Assembly (NCBI GenBank): GCA_030015575.1
Contig: JASDDO010000016.1
Coordinates: 107,589,241 to 107,653,240 of the forward strand
DNA length: 64,000 bases
Direction of reading: 5' to 3'
Source of the DNA: Agapanthus africanus
Lineage: Eukaryota; Streptophyta; Magnoliopsida; Asparagales; Amaryllidaceae
Of the stretch, positions 11,238 to 22,242 are shown piece after piece. Position 1 is the stretch's first letter. Each line of letters opens with the position of its first letter. The notes under the pieces were generated by a model. It saw only the letters and a program-made list of their open reading frames with translations, had not been told where the DNA came from and ran no database searches. The position numbers and the translations under genes are program-made.

Positions 11238-13204
11238 AAGCTAGAGCATTATGCGACGTGTTTACGAAGTTAAAACTCCGATCGAACCCCGAAACATCGA
11301 AAAAGACCCCCTCTCTGGACAATTTTTAAAAATGTGATTTTTTCTGTATTAAAAATACCTTAAAAAATCAGCAGGGAATTATAAGTATCACTGTGAAAAA
11401 CGAGGAGGTAAACCGTATGGATCACCGCGGAACCACTGCAGTACCTTCCTTGTGCCGCTGATCAGCGGCCGTACAGTTGGGTTTGACTTTTCTTTTGGCA
11501 CAGTAATGGCCGTAGCTGCTATTTCATATTTCTGGGTATTTTTAATCTGACTCAAGTGTTGAGTGTTCTGGGGATTATTTTGAATTCTTTGATTCGATCG
11601 GAAAATTTAATTTCGTTCTGTTTTCCGGATAATTTAGAAACTTTTAAAATGTTCGAACGTATATCATTAACTCATTTTTTCCCGGCACGAAAAACTTTCA
11701 AGTGTTGAATTTTTCTTGGGTTTAAATCTTTTGGAAAAATGTGCAAGTAACGCGGTGGACACTCTAGAAGAACACAAACCTTAACTCGATTATGTGACCG
11801 TCTGAACCGCCTCTAAACCTTAAAGTTTGGGGCAGTATGGCGTGCCACATGTGAGGCGTTGGCTTGACCCTTCTACGGCTGGACCATTGCTACTGTGACA
11901 TATTCTGGGATTATATGAACTCCGCTCAAGTGTTGAGCTATTTAGAAAATCTTGGGTATTTGATTATTCGATCGGAAAGTTTAATATTGTCTATTTATCT
12001 GGAATGTGATACAATATGTGGAATTCATATAGTTGGGCATGAAATGCGAAGTATGTGATAATTCGGATTTACGATGTCTAAAGTGATTGTGGATTCTAAA
12101 TGTTGTAGTTTTACACTTTCTTTTCTGTGACCGTAAGCGTAGTATGTGGGGTATCGCCGGCTTCGTTGCTATACATCAACGACAATCGGGATACGCATAC
12201 TTGCTTACGTTGATGATATAAGATATTATGTGTTGCTGTGATATGTTGTATTGGATCGTCGTGTTCTGAATTGCCAGGGTTTTTATGTGAGATGAGGGTT
12301 TTTATTTTCATTCATGTAAAATTCATTTGTATGTAATATTCTTTTATTGGGGCACTTCCGGGATGAGGATGATGTCACCATTGTATATTATTTACTTTTC
12401 CGCATTAGGTAGACCCAAGGAGGGGATCACAAGTAACCGGGTTCTAGGGTCCAGTGGGAGGCTATCTCGAGGAGTCGAGACCGGGTCTCCTAACCCTAGA
12501 ATTGGCAGTGTTGCTTGCCGCTCTCGTAGGGGTCTAGGGATGTGGGCTTGGCTATTCATCGCGACCGCGGAATCCGTGTTTTATACAGGCTCGTATTAAA
12601 ACATGGACATCCTAGTATATCCAATATTTTATATATGTTATTCTGCTGCAATGTTCTGTGATGAGATCATATTACTGCCTGAGACGAATGCTTATACTAT
12701 ATATATATGCCGATATATAAATATTACTGTTTTCGTTTCTTCTGTGATGCTTAGGAAGCATAAGCTGATGGGATATATTAATGAGATTAATAAAAAGAAA
12801 AGAAAGCTAAAAGATGTTGTAGAATCAAAACTTTATAAAAAGGGTAGCTATAGTTTTGCTTTGCATAGCGGTATATGTGATATACCATGCACCTTATTCA
12901 ATGAGGAAAGAGTCGAGATCCCTTCACCGGGAGTGACCTCTTTAGCTAAACTGGCAGATGCTACAAACTCACGGTTTAGTTTTAGACAGCTTATATAGTT
13001 ATTGCTTTGCACAGCGGTATATATAATATACCCTGCGCCTTATTCGATGGGGAAAGAGCCGAGATCCCTCCACCGGGAGTGACCTCTTTAGCAAAACTAG
13101 AAAAGCCTCAAAAACACTCCTTTTCAAAATCACTTGTTTCTACAACGTTATCAAGTTCATTACGCTCATGGTTTTCTAAAAAAACTACACAGCCCTCCGT
13201 CATT

Positions 13205-13441
13205 TCAGATAGATATTATTTAGTATTCGTGCTATGTTTGTTGACTTAGTCAAGGCGTAGTGTACGGTAGCTAAATAATGTTTATCTGCTAAAGCATGAG
13301 ATGTGATTGGATTAGGGTAGTCGTACGACCTTGTTGACTTAGTCAAGGGTCGTACGGGTGGGTTTAATTCAATCGGGAAATGTACGGGTTGAACTTGACT
13401 TGCGATTTATGATTTGTTGACTTAGTCAAGGTCATAGATCG
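13205..13441 (+). other. A1 triple stem-loop block (TTGACTTAGTCAAGG x3)
   Basis: Three copies of TTGACTTAGTCAAGG at 13241-13255, 13334-13348 and 13417-13431. The core is itself an inverted repeat (TTGAC/GTCAA). Each copy is flanked by a different longer inverted repeat: ATTATTTAG/CTAAATAAT; CGTACGACC/GGTCGTACG; GCGATTTATGA/TCATAGATCGC (one G-T pair). That is, three hairpins with different lower stems and the same tip. Confidence 0.75.
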
Positions 13442-13652
13442 CTAGGGGCAAAATATTATCGGGAATTTCAAGTGTTGAAATTTGCAATGAGATTGCATAC
13501 CTTATATGAGATAGTTGTATCCCGATACCCACTGTGAGTAAGAGTTACTCCTGGGAGAGTTTTACACAGGACAATTAGCCGATCAAGTAGGTGTCTAGAA
13601 AGGTGTTAACGGGGTTATGCCTCTGGGAAAACGAGGTTTATTTTAATTAGGT

Positions 13653-13668
13653 CCGTGCGAAAGCACGG
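13653..13668 (+). other. A1 GNRA-type hairpin CCGTGC-GAAA-GCACGG
   Basis: A perfect 6-bp stem closed by GAAA, a GNRA tetraloop if transcribed. The same position in B1 (24069-24078) and B2 (32401-32410) has CGC-GAAA-GCG, with the third pair changed from T-A to C-G on both sides. Confidence 0.7.
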
Positions 13669-13888
13669 GGAACCTCCCTCAAGTACCGACACTGATCTGG
13701 CTGAAAGATTGACGAAATTGTAGGGTGTAATTAATCCCGGCTAATCTTACCTTTTAAGGTTTGAAGGAAGATTTGATAAAAACAGTGGGAGACATCCTTA
13801 TTAGATAAGATAATAACCAATCTAATCTTGCAAGAGCATACGCTAAAGTATTTTCTTCTCTCTCTCTCTCTCTCTCCAGGTAGCGACC

Positions 13889-16800
13889 ATGTCATGCCAT
13901 AATCAAGATAATAATATAGATGTATTGACTGAACCCGCTTATTATACTGAGCAGGGGAACGTTGGTCCCGTTCTTTCTTATAAGAGTTATAAGACTTAAC
14001 AGGGAATAGGAGAATATCTGGATTCTCACGCCGCCCAAACGGAGAACATGCATGTTGATGCTCCTTTTTCGGGTGTGTTAGTTGTTGAGAACTGTTTCTC
14101 GGTTCACCCTACGTCCTGGGTATTAGATACCGGATCGGGATCCCACATATGTAAATTGTTACATGGGCGTAAAGGTAGAGAACTGGGAAAAGGTGATCAT
14201 TCCGTTCAAGTAGGGAATGGTGCAAGTATTGCAGCCAAAGCTGTTAGCGAATATCACCTTGTATTACCATGTAGTAATACACTGATTCTGAGTGAGTGCT
14301 ATTATATACCGAACATGGTGTGCAACATTATATCAGTTTCTTTATTAAGTAAAGACGGATATAATTTTGTAGTAAAGGATAATGTTATGAACATCTTCCT
14401 AGATCAAAAGTTGATTGGATCAGGCTCGTTACATAATGGCATATTCATTCTCAATCAAAATACAGTCCTTAATGTACAAAACACACACAAGAGGAAGAGT
14501 TCAGAAATGAACGAATCCTTCTTATGGCATTGTAGACTTGGTCATATCAATGCGACACGGCTAGCTAAGTTACATAAGGATGGATATTTGAATTCGTTTG
14601 AATTATCATCTTATGATACTTGCCATTCATGTCTCAAAGGAAAAATGACCAAGACTCCGTTTAGTGGACACGGAGAAAGAGTTACGGAACTCTTAGGATT
14701 GGTACATAGTGATGTATACGGTCCCATGTCTACACACGCCAGGATCGGTTCTTCCTACTTCATTACATTCACTGACGATCTCTCTAGATACGGACATGTG
14801 TTCTTGATGAAACACAAGTCTGAAGTTTTTGAGAAATTCAGAGAATATAAGCAAGAAGTAGAGAACCAAACGGGCAAAAGTATTAAGATCCTTCGATCTG
14901 ATCGAGGAGGAGAATACTTAAGCAATGAGTTCCTAGATTATCAAAAAGAGAATGGGATTCTCTCTCAGCTTACTCCTCCTTATACACCACAGCACAACGG
15001 TGTATCGGAGCGGAGGAATCGCACCCTATTAGATATGGTGCACTCTATGATGAGCGATGCTGAGTTGCCTATTTCCTTCTGGAGGTATGCGCTTGAGACA
15101 ACCATATACTTATTGAATCTAGTTCCATCTAAATCTGTATCTACCACACCATATGCGATATGGAGTGGGAAGAGACCATATTTTAAATGAGTTAAGATAT
15201 GGGGTTGTTCGGCCTATGTCAAAAGGAAAAATCCAGACAAACTTGAGACACGATCAGTTCTTTGCAAGTTTTTGGGATATCCAAAGAATTCTCAAGGATA
15301 TTTTTTCTACCACGCTGAGGAACAAAAAGTGTTTGTTGCTCAACATGCCATCTTTTTGGAAAAGGAATTTCTTGCAAAAGAAATTAGTGGCAAAGAGGCA
15401 GAGCTGAAAGAGGTTCCAGCACCGCAAACTACAACTGATGATTTATTGGAACTAGAGGATTCAGTAGTACCCGATGAACCCCAGTCTCTCCACCAATCTA
15501 GTAGGGTTTCTCGTCGACCTGAGAGATACTACGGTTTTCTCATTAATGGTGGAAGCGAGGATTGCATCATGGAAGATGATGACCCGACTTATTTCAAGCA
15601 GGCCATCACGAGTGGTGACTCTGTGAACTGGCTGGATGCAATGCGATCTGAGATGGAATCCATGTACACCAACAAAGTATGGACTTAGGAAGTTGCTCCT
15701 GAAGGAGTAAAACCCATTGGGAGCAAGTGGATCTTTAAGAAGAAACTTGGTGTAGATGGAAAAGTGGAGACTTTCAAAGCTAGACTTGTTGCAAAGGGTT
15801 TTTCGTCAACGACCAGGTGTGGATTATGATGAAACCTTTTCTCCAGTGGCTATGCTTAAGTCCATCCGGATCTTACTTTCCATTGATGCATACCATGACT
15901 ACGAAATCTGGCAAATGGATGTTAAGACCGCCTTTCTAAATGGTGATTTAGAGGAGTGCGTGTACATGACTCAGCCAGAGGGCTTCGTAGATAGTGGGAG
16001 CAGCGGAAAGGTATGCAAGCTGCTTAAATCCATCTACGGGTTAAAGCAGGCATCGCGGAGTTGGAACATCTATTTTGATGTGGTAGTCAAAGAGTTTGAC
16101 TTCATCAAGAATATAGATGAACCTTGTATTTACAAGAAGGTTGCAGAGAGTAAGGTTGTCTTCCTCGTATTGTACGTCGATGACAAACTCTTGATAGGAA
16201 ATGATGTTCCTATGCTGCACTCGGTCAAGCTCTTCTTATCACATAGATTCTCAATGAAAGATCTAGGTGATGCTTCCTGCATTTTGGGGATTAGGATCTA
16301 TAGAGATAGATCCAAGAGGATACTGGGATTGTCCCAATCCAGGTACATTGACACCATACTAAAAAGGTTTAGTATAGAAGAATCCAAGCGTGGGAACCAA
16401 CCCACGATCTCTGGACTCACTCTCTCCAAAGAGATGTCTCCTAAAACTAATTTGGAGAGAGCTCGCATGCAAGGGATACCCTATGCTTCGGCAGTAGGCT
16501 CTATCATGTACGCGATGCTATGTACCAGACCCGATGTGGCATACTCACTAAGTGTAGTGAGTAAGTATCAAGCAGATCCAGGAGAGAATCACTGGACAGC
16601 TGTGAAGAACATTCTCAAGTACTTGAGAAGAACTAAGGAGATGTTCTTGGTGTATGGTAACGGAGAACTCCAGGTGGAGTCCTTTACCGATTCAAGCTTC
16701 CAAAGTAATAAGGACGACTCTAAGTCGCAATCGGGATTTGTCTTCACCCTCAATGGAGGGGCGGTTTGTTGGAAGAGTTCCAAGCAAGAAACCTTGGCAG

Positions 16801-17159
16801 ACTCGACGATGGAGGCTGAATACATCGCTGCCAACGATGCTGCCAAAGAGGCTGTCTGGATGAAGAAGTTCATCACTGAATTTGGTGTGGTTCCTTCCAT
16901 TGAGCATCCAATACCTTTGTATTATGATATCAATGGAGCTGTGGCTTTGGCCAAGGAACCCAGGTCCCATCAGAAATCCAGACATATTCTGAGGCGGTAT
17001 CACCTGATCCGGGAGATAGTTGATCGCCGCGAGATCGAGGTCAGGAGAGTTGACACGAAGGACAATACAGCAGATCCACTCACGAAGGCCATACCTCAGA
17101 TACAATTTGAGTGACTTTTCGGGATGTTGGGTATGAGATACTACAACACCTGGCCTTAG
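13889..17159 (+). pseudogene. A1 polyprotein, gag-less PR-IN-RT-RNase H, decayed
   Basis: The first ATG (13889) follows a (CT)n-AG tract. Only about 75 codons precede the protease motif LDTGSGSH, against about 305 in B1/B2; they have no capsid or zinc-knuckle sequence. Integrase follows (HCRLGHIN...CLKGK zinc domain, HSDVYGPM, RSDRGGEY, GVSERRN), then RT with YVDD at about 16173-16184 and RNase H (DSTMEAEYIAAND). Damage: TAA 13997-13999, TGA 15188-15190, TAG 15686-15688, a T-run frameshift near 15800 and TGA 17112-17114. The original stop was probably TAG 17157-17159, matching the TWP end of B1/B2. A2 has none of the checked lesions (13997, 15188), so they arose after the copies separated. 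Confidence 0.92.
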
Positions 17160-17173
17160 TGCAAGTGGGAGAT
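17160..17173 (+). other. A1 polypurine tract
   Basis: TGCAAGTGGGAGAT directly before the LTR start TGTTAGTTATAT. The same tract precedes the B1 and B2 3' LTRs. Confidence 0.88.
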
Positions 17174-19380
17174 TGTTAGTTATATATATGCCCTAGAGGC
17201 CATTGTTGTACATATGATGTATATTATAGTGGATGCTTAGATATATATAGAGAGGACTTTCTTGCTCGACATGATAGTATGCTATTTGGATTCACTTTGT
17301 CTTAACATGTTGACTTATATTAGTTTACTGTCTTGCTCTCACATATTGATAAAGCCCTTAGGATATGTACTCGACTACTGGGACTGTGATGAGATCATAC
17401 TAGTGGGACCAGGGTAGTCAAAGAGTACATCCTATAATTGTTCCTAGTCGAGAGTGTGTCGAGACAGGGCATCGATACACCAGAGTAGACTAGTGTATAC
17501 GCATCTTGACCCATATGATGGGCGATGGATGATTCCATATCCATCGGTGTCTGACATCAAAGATGGTGTACGGGTGCTCAGTGGAGACTGGGTACACTGA
17601 ACGGACTCACCGAGAACTCCTAGATGGTATTATATCTATCGTCAGATAGCAGTTCTCCAATGACACTGGTACAGGTTAGTTTGTAGACCCGAGATCGTCA
17701 TAGAGCCTTGTGTGATTCCCACTGTGCTTTGATTTCCACCTTACCGCGTCCAAGAGGGCGTGCAAAACGGTGGCTTTTGGGTACAGTCCCGAATCATATC
17801 GAGGCAATGAGCGATAGGAGGGGTTTCGTCTCTCCCGGTATTGGGAGTTGATGTTGTGCTGTGTTCGATTGGCTATAACCGGAAGTCCCTGGCCAGGGCT
17901 GATATGGAGTGCTGGTGGTAAGAGCTATCAGTAGTTTCTCGACCCGTTATGAGCCTTATATCGACACGACTTATCGGTTACTGGGGTCTGACGTATACCA
18001 CCCCTAGACTAGATATGTAACATATCAGACGAAGAGACCGGACTGTACGAGAGTGTTACTGATTGGATTCACAAGAGAATGTACAGTCTTGCTTGTTGAT
18101 CTTCTGATCGCTCAATACCTGGGTGGCTGTTACGTTTAGCTGATCTCTTGCAGCTTGTGGGTGTTTGATACGATCATCACCTACTGCCGGCGTATTGACG
18201 ATTCTTTAGAGTCCTACACAAGGTTTCCTGGCTCAGGCAAAACGGAGTAGGAGCACATATGTGATATGTGCGGGATCGAGAATAATACAATATGAGATAC
18301 CGTATTCTATTCTCGCGATATGAGATATCGGCCGGGTATTTGTGATATAACCGGGTCATCGGATCAAGTGTTGATTCGATGAAATGGTACATGTTATATT
18401 AGTCGGTTATATGTAATATAGCCGGGTTATCGGATCAAGTGTTGATTCGATAATTTAATGTATAATTATATATGTGATATATTACGTTACGTATACTAAT
18501 ATAAGCTCGCTTTATTGATTCATTTTCTCATGGGATAATACATTGATATATATGCGATATATGTTAATTGTATTATTTTCTTTTGTTACAAAATATATTG
18601 TATATGTGATATTTAATATTGTAACATGTTAGGGTTACAAATTTAATAATGGTTTAGGGTTTAAACTTGGTTAGGGTTTGGATTAGGGTTAGCTTTTGCA
18701 TGAAGCCTCCATGAAGCTTTGACTTTATCCTTAACCTTAATATTTTGTGAAGATATTATTTAACCCAATCCAAACCTCAACCTCTAGTTAATTTTCTACA
18801 TGAGTTAACTCTATCATGCTTAACTCATGGTTAGATTTGTAACCACTATAATAATTCATTATTCATCACAAAAGGATTAGCTTTATCTTCTTCTTCTAGC
18901 TCTTGAAAAACCTTCACTAGCTTTTGTGTTTGTGATGAATAAGTGTGAGAAATAGAAAACAAAAGAGAGAAAAATTCCTACTTCATCATCCTCATCTATT
19001 CTAGCCACTTAGATTATGGTTTTCACTTCTCTAATAAGTTGTTTAGTGAAGTGTAAGCTTGGGTTAGAGATTCTTCAAGGTAGATCATCTTAGATCATGA
19101 AGACTTCAAGCAAGATGCATCATTCACCTCTTAGAGCCTCACGAGAGTCGGAGTTCTTGATGATCGCAACGAAAGGACCTCAACACGGAGCTTATGAAGC
19201 GAAGGAGCGGACTACAAAGGTTGTAATCCCTCACTCTTAGTTGTAAAGATGTTTACTTGCATGTGAAACCCTAATTATCTAGCAAAGATCCCGACTTTGG
19301 GTTGTGCGGCACGTCTAAAATTTTATTCGGGCATGGTTGATGCCTTCTTGAACCTTGTATGAGTGCCTAGGAACCCTACA
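17174..19380 (+). repeat. Family A complete LTR shared by A1 and A2
   Basis: 2,207 bp from TGTTAGTTATATATAT to GGAACCCTACA. It is preceded by a PPT and followed by a PBS, so it is both the 3' LTR of A1 and the 5' LTR of A2. It shares short blocks with the B LTRs (GAGACAGGGCATCGATAC, CTCTCCCGGTATTGGG), showing common descent. Palindromes as in the partial copy lie at 18270-18450. Confidence 0.95.
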
Positions 19381-20101
19381 GTGGTATCAGAGCCAAGCTA
19401 GAGCATTAGGCGACGTGTTTACGAAGTTAAAACTCCGATCGAACCCGGAAACATCGGAAAAGACCCCCTCTCTGGACAATTTTTAAAAATGTGATTTTTT
19501 CTGTATTAAAAATACCTAAAAAAATCAGCAGGGAATTATAAGTATCACTGTGAAAAACGAGGAGGTAAACCGTACGGATCGCCAAGGAACCGCGGCAGTA
19601 CCTTCCTTGTGCCGCTGATCCGCGGCCGTACAGTTGAGTTTGACTTTTCTTTTGGCACAATAATGACTGTAGTTGCTATTTCATATTTCTGGGTATTTTT
19701 AATCCGACTCAAATGTTGAGTGTTCTGGGGTTTATTTTGAATTCTTTGATTCGATCGGAAAATTTAATTTCGTTCTGTTTTCCGGATAATTTAGAAACTG
19801 TTAAAATGTTCGAACGGATATCATTAACTCATTTTTTCCCGGCACAAAAAATTTCAAGTGTTGAATTTTTCTTGGGTTTAAATCTTTCGGAAAAATATGC
19901 AAGTAACGCGGTGGACCCTCTAGAAGAAAACAAACCTTAACTCGATTATGTGACCGTCTGAACCGACTCTAAACCTTAGGGTTTGGGGCAGTACGGCGTG
20001 CCACATGCGAGGCGTTGGCTTGACCCTTCTACGGCTGGACCATTGCTACTGTGACATATTCTGGGATTATTTGAACTCCGCTCAAGTGTTGAGCTATTTA
20101 G
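19381..20101 (+). mobile_element. A2 segment 1: second PBS and start of leader
   Basis: The base G and TGGTATCAGAGCC (19382-19394) directly after the shared LTR form a second PBS. The leader then matches A1 from 11224 until B1 interrupts it. The last five bases, TTTAG (20097-20101), are the B1 target site. No gene is expected or seen. Confidence 0.93.
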
Positions 20102-22229
20102 TGTTAGTGTATATGCCCTAGAGGCCATTACTGTATCATACTAGTTTGTAGATTACTTAATGGAAGCTTGGGATATTCACCTTGTATAAACAATCTTGCT
20201 CAATATAGTAGTATGCTACTTGGTTTGTTTCTACTTCAATGTGTACATGTGTTTATTTTAGTATATCACCTATACACATTAGTGGAGCCCTTAGGATCTT
20301 TGCTTGATTACCAGCGTTGTGATGGCAGTCACACTAGTGGGGGCTGGGTAATCTATAAGCACATCCTTATACAAGTCCCTAATCGCAGGACTATCGAGAC
20401 AGGGCATCGATACTCTGGAGTAGACTAGCGTATGCGCTTCTCATCCCAGTGTGGGAGATGGTCTGTCCCACAGCCATCAGTACGTCGTACTGGAGATAGT
20501 ATACGGGTGCTCGTTAGGTTACGAGTACACTGGACAGGACTCGTCGGGAACTGACCGGTTGGTATTATACCTATCGTCAGTTATCAGTTTCCAGGTGACA
20601 TGAGTACAGCTTAGTCCGCTGACTTGACACTGTCACTTCGCCTCGAGTGTGTTCCCACTGTACTTTGATTACTACCCTACCACGGCTCAAAGGAGTCGTG
20701 CAAACAGGTAGTAGTTGGGTACTGTCCCGAAGCACTTGGAGGCAGTGACGGTTAGACAGGATTCGTCTCTCCCGGTATTGGGGGTTGACATCGCGCTGTG
20801 TCTAGGAGAGCCATTACACGAGTAGTCCCTGGCCAGGGCAATTGAGATATACTGGTAGGCTTCCAGTGTTATCTCAGGGTGTTTTGGGCTTCACTCCGAC
20901 ACGACTTGTACCGCTATTAGGGGACTGACGTTTACCGCCCACCTAGGCCCGCCATGCGATGTATCAGACGGACAGACCGGACTGTACGGAGATTGTCACA
21001 TTCAGGCTCAGTAGGAGTTCAGATGGGTTTTACCTCGTCAGTCTTCTTGTCGGCATCTACCTGGGGACCGTTACGCACAGCTAGTGCCGCTTGCGGTCTG
21101 TGGTTAAACCCACTGCCAGCGTAGTGTCGAGTCTTTAGAGTCCCACACAGAAAGCTATTCGCCTTTAGGCAAAAGAGTAGAGGTCGCATGGTTTTGCGAC
21201 AGGCCGCATGGTTTTGCGACAGGGTTCGGTCACATCCGTGCACTTATGCACGTACAGTGTCCGGACAGTTTACACTAGCGGGCTTTGGTTTAAGCTAGAT
21301 CCTAGTGTACGTATTGGGATTGGATTTATCCAATATGTATTCGTGTTCCTCGGAACGCGGATGCGGGTGTGTATGCACAGTTGACGGAGAGACAGAGGCA
21401 GAGGATTCTCATTAGGGTTGTTGACCGTTGACTGTTGACTATTGACTTTTTGCTCAACCCTAATGAGAATATGATATATGATTAATAATAATATTAATTA
21501 AGTATTATGGTGACATGGTTGTTGAGGGGTTGACTTTGTTGACCGGTTGACTAGGTTGGACTAGTTGACCATCATGATGACAATGGCTATCATTTCATGG
21601 CAAAGACTTTTCACTTGCTTGTTCTCTTGTGCAATATGAGTGCATGAAATGATATAGCCATTTTGACTTAAACCATTTACACAATACTTGATTACTATTT
21701 TTGTGATGATGGTTTTGGATTATGAGAGACAAGAGAGAAAAGTCTTCTCTTATTCTATCATTCTCATTCTCTCTCTTGTTCTTGAGCTCTCATCTCCTTC
21801 CTCTTGCTCTCCCTCTCTTTTGGTCTATGGTTCACTTGTCTCATGTATTGAGAACCAAGAACCATAGAGAAAATCCTAACACACTTTTCTCTACCCACTC
21901 TAGTTCACAAGGTTTAGCAAACCAAGTGAACTAGTTTCTTCAAAGATCGAAGAAGAAGCCAAAGGTAGAAGCTTTCGGGTGGATCTATCTTCGGCGCAAG
22001 GAGACGACGGAGTGAAGCCGATCCGGACAACCATCGAGAGTCAAAGAAGAAGGAGTTCAAGAAAGAAAGGTATAACCCCCTAACCGAGTAGTTAACAACT
22101 CCTAGTTAGGTTGTTAGTTAGATGTTTAACAAAGATCCGGTTTTGAGTCCATGTTACCACCTCTAGAAAATTGTTTTTCACCAAATTCCGCATGCCCGAA
22201 AGTACCGGGAGAGGTAGCATGGACTTACA
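20102..22229 (+). repeat. B1 5' LTR
   Basis: 2,128 bp, TGTTAGTGTATATGCC to GGACTTACA. It has two adjacent copies of GTCGCATGGTTTTGCGAC-like hairpins (about 21186-21222) and a long inverted repeat, ATTCTCATTAGGGTTG/CAACCCTAATGAGAAT (about 21405-21470), whose loop carries TTGAC W-box cores. A pyrimidine-rich stretch follows at 21750-21840, possibly transcribed leader. Confidence 0.95.
21405..21580 (+). promoter_or_regulatory. B1 LTR: W-box (TTGAC) cluster in and beside a hairpin
   Basis: Eight TTGAC cores in about 160 bp: four in the loop of the 16-bp inverted repeat and four more at about 21532-21572. TTGAC is the core bound by WRKY factors. B2 has a similar set (about 29890-29945) beside a different hairpin, AGGGTTAATGAC...ATTAACCCT. 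Use as a defence- or wound-responsive promoter is inferred, not shown. Confidence 0.5.
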
Positions 22230-22230
22230 G

Positions 22231-22242
22231 TGGTATCAGAGA
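22231..22242 (+). other. B1 primer binding site, one mismatch
   Basis: TGGTATCAGAGA, one base after the LTR. The usual final C is A here, unlike A1, A2 and B2. Confidence 0.88.

Larger units (their letters stand above)
11238..13888 (+). promoter_or_regulatory. A1 long untranslated leader with candidate RNA structure
   Basis: 2.65 kb between PBS and first ATG. From 5' to 3' it holds: a hairpin CGTTG-CTATACAT-CAACG (12164-12181); two direct copies of a ~95-bp segment (12858-12952 and 13004-13098), each with the dyad GGTATAT-N3-ATATACC; three stem-loops sharing TTGACTTAGTCAAGG (13241, 13334, 13417); a GAAA-capped hairpin (13653-13668); and a (CT)n tract ending in AG (13856-13880) just before the start codon. 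The same order occurs in A2 and, with different stems, in B1 and B2. Short ORFs inside (for example 12327-12998) are frameshifted in A2, so they are unlikely to be coding. Confidence 0.75.
9910..19380 (+). mobile_element. A1: gag-less Ty1/copia element, first unit of tandem
   Basis: Partial 5' LTR (interrupted by G1), PBS, a 2.65-kb leader, a degenerate PR-IN-RT-RH polyprotein, PPT and LTR. Integrase precedes RT, as in Ty1/copia. The right LTR does not end the element: a second PBS and leader follow directly, so its 3' LTR is also the 5' LTR of A2. LTR and coding sequence are related to B1/B2 but clearly a different family. Confidence 0.9.

Noticed and set aside
12327-12998. Possible uORFs or a replacement gene in the A1 leader
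   Set aside because: The A2 counterpart (60313-60985) is frameshifted after ~70 codons, so the protein is not conserved.
16589-17105. Minus-strand ORFs opposite the A1 RNase H
   Set aside because: Shadows of the conserved RT/RNase H frame; the same antisense ORFs appear opposite B1 and B2 for the same reason.
18177-18392. Short ORF in the shared A LTR
   Set aside because: Arises from LTR palindromes; not open in the other LTR copy.
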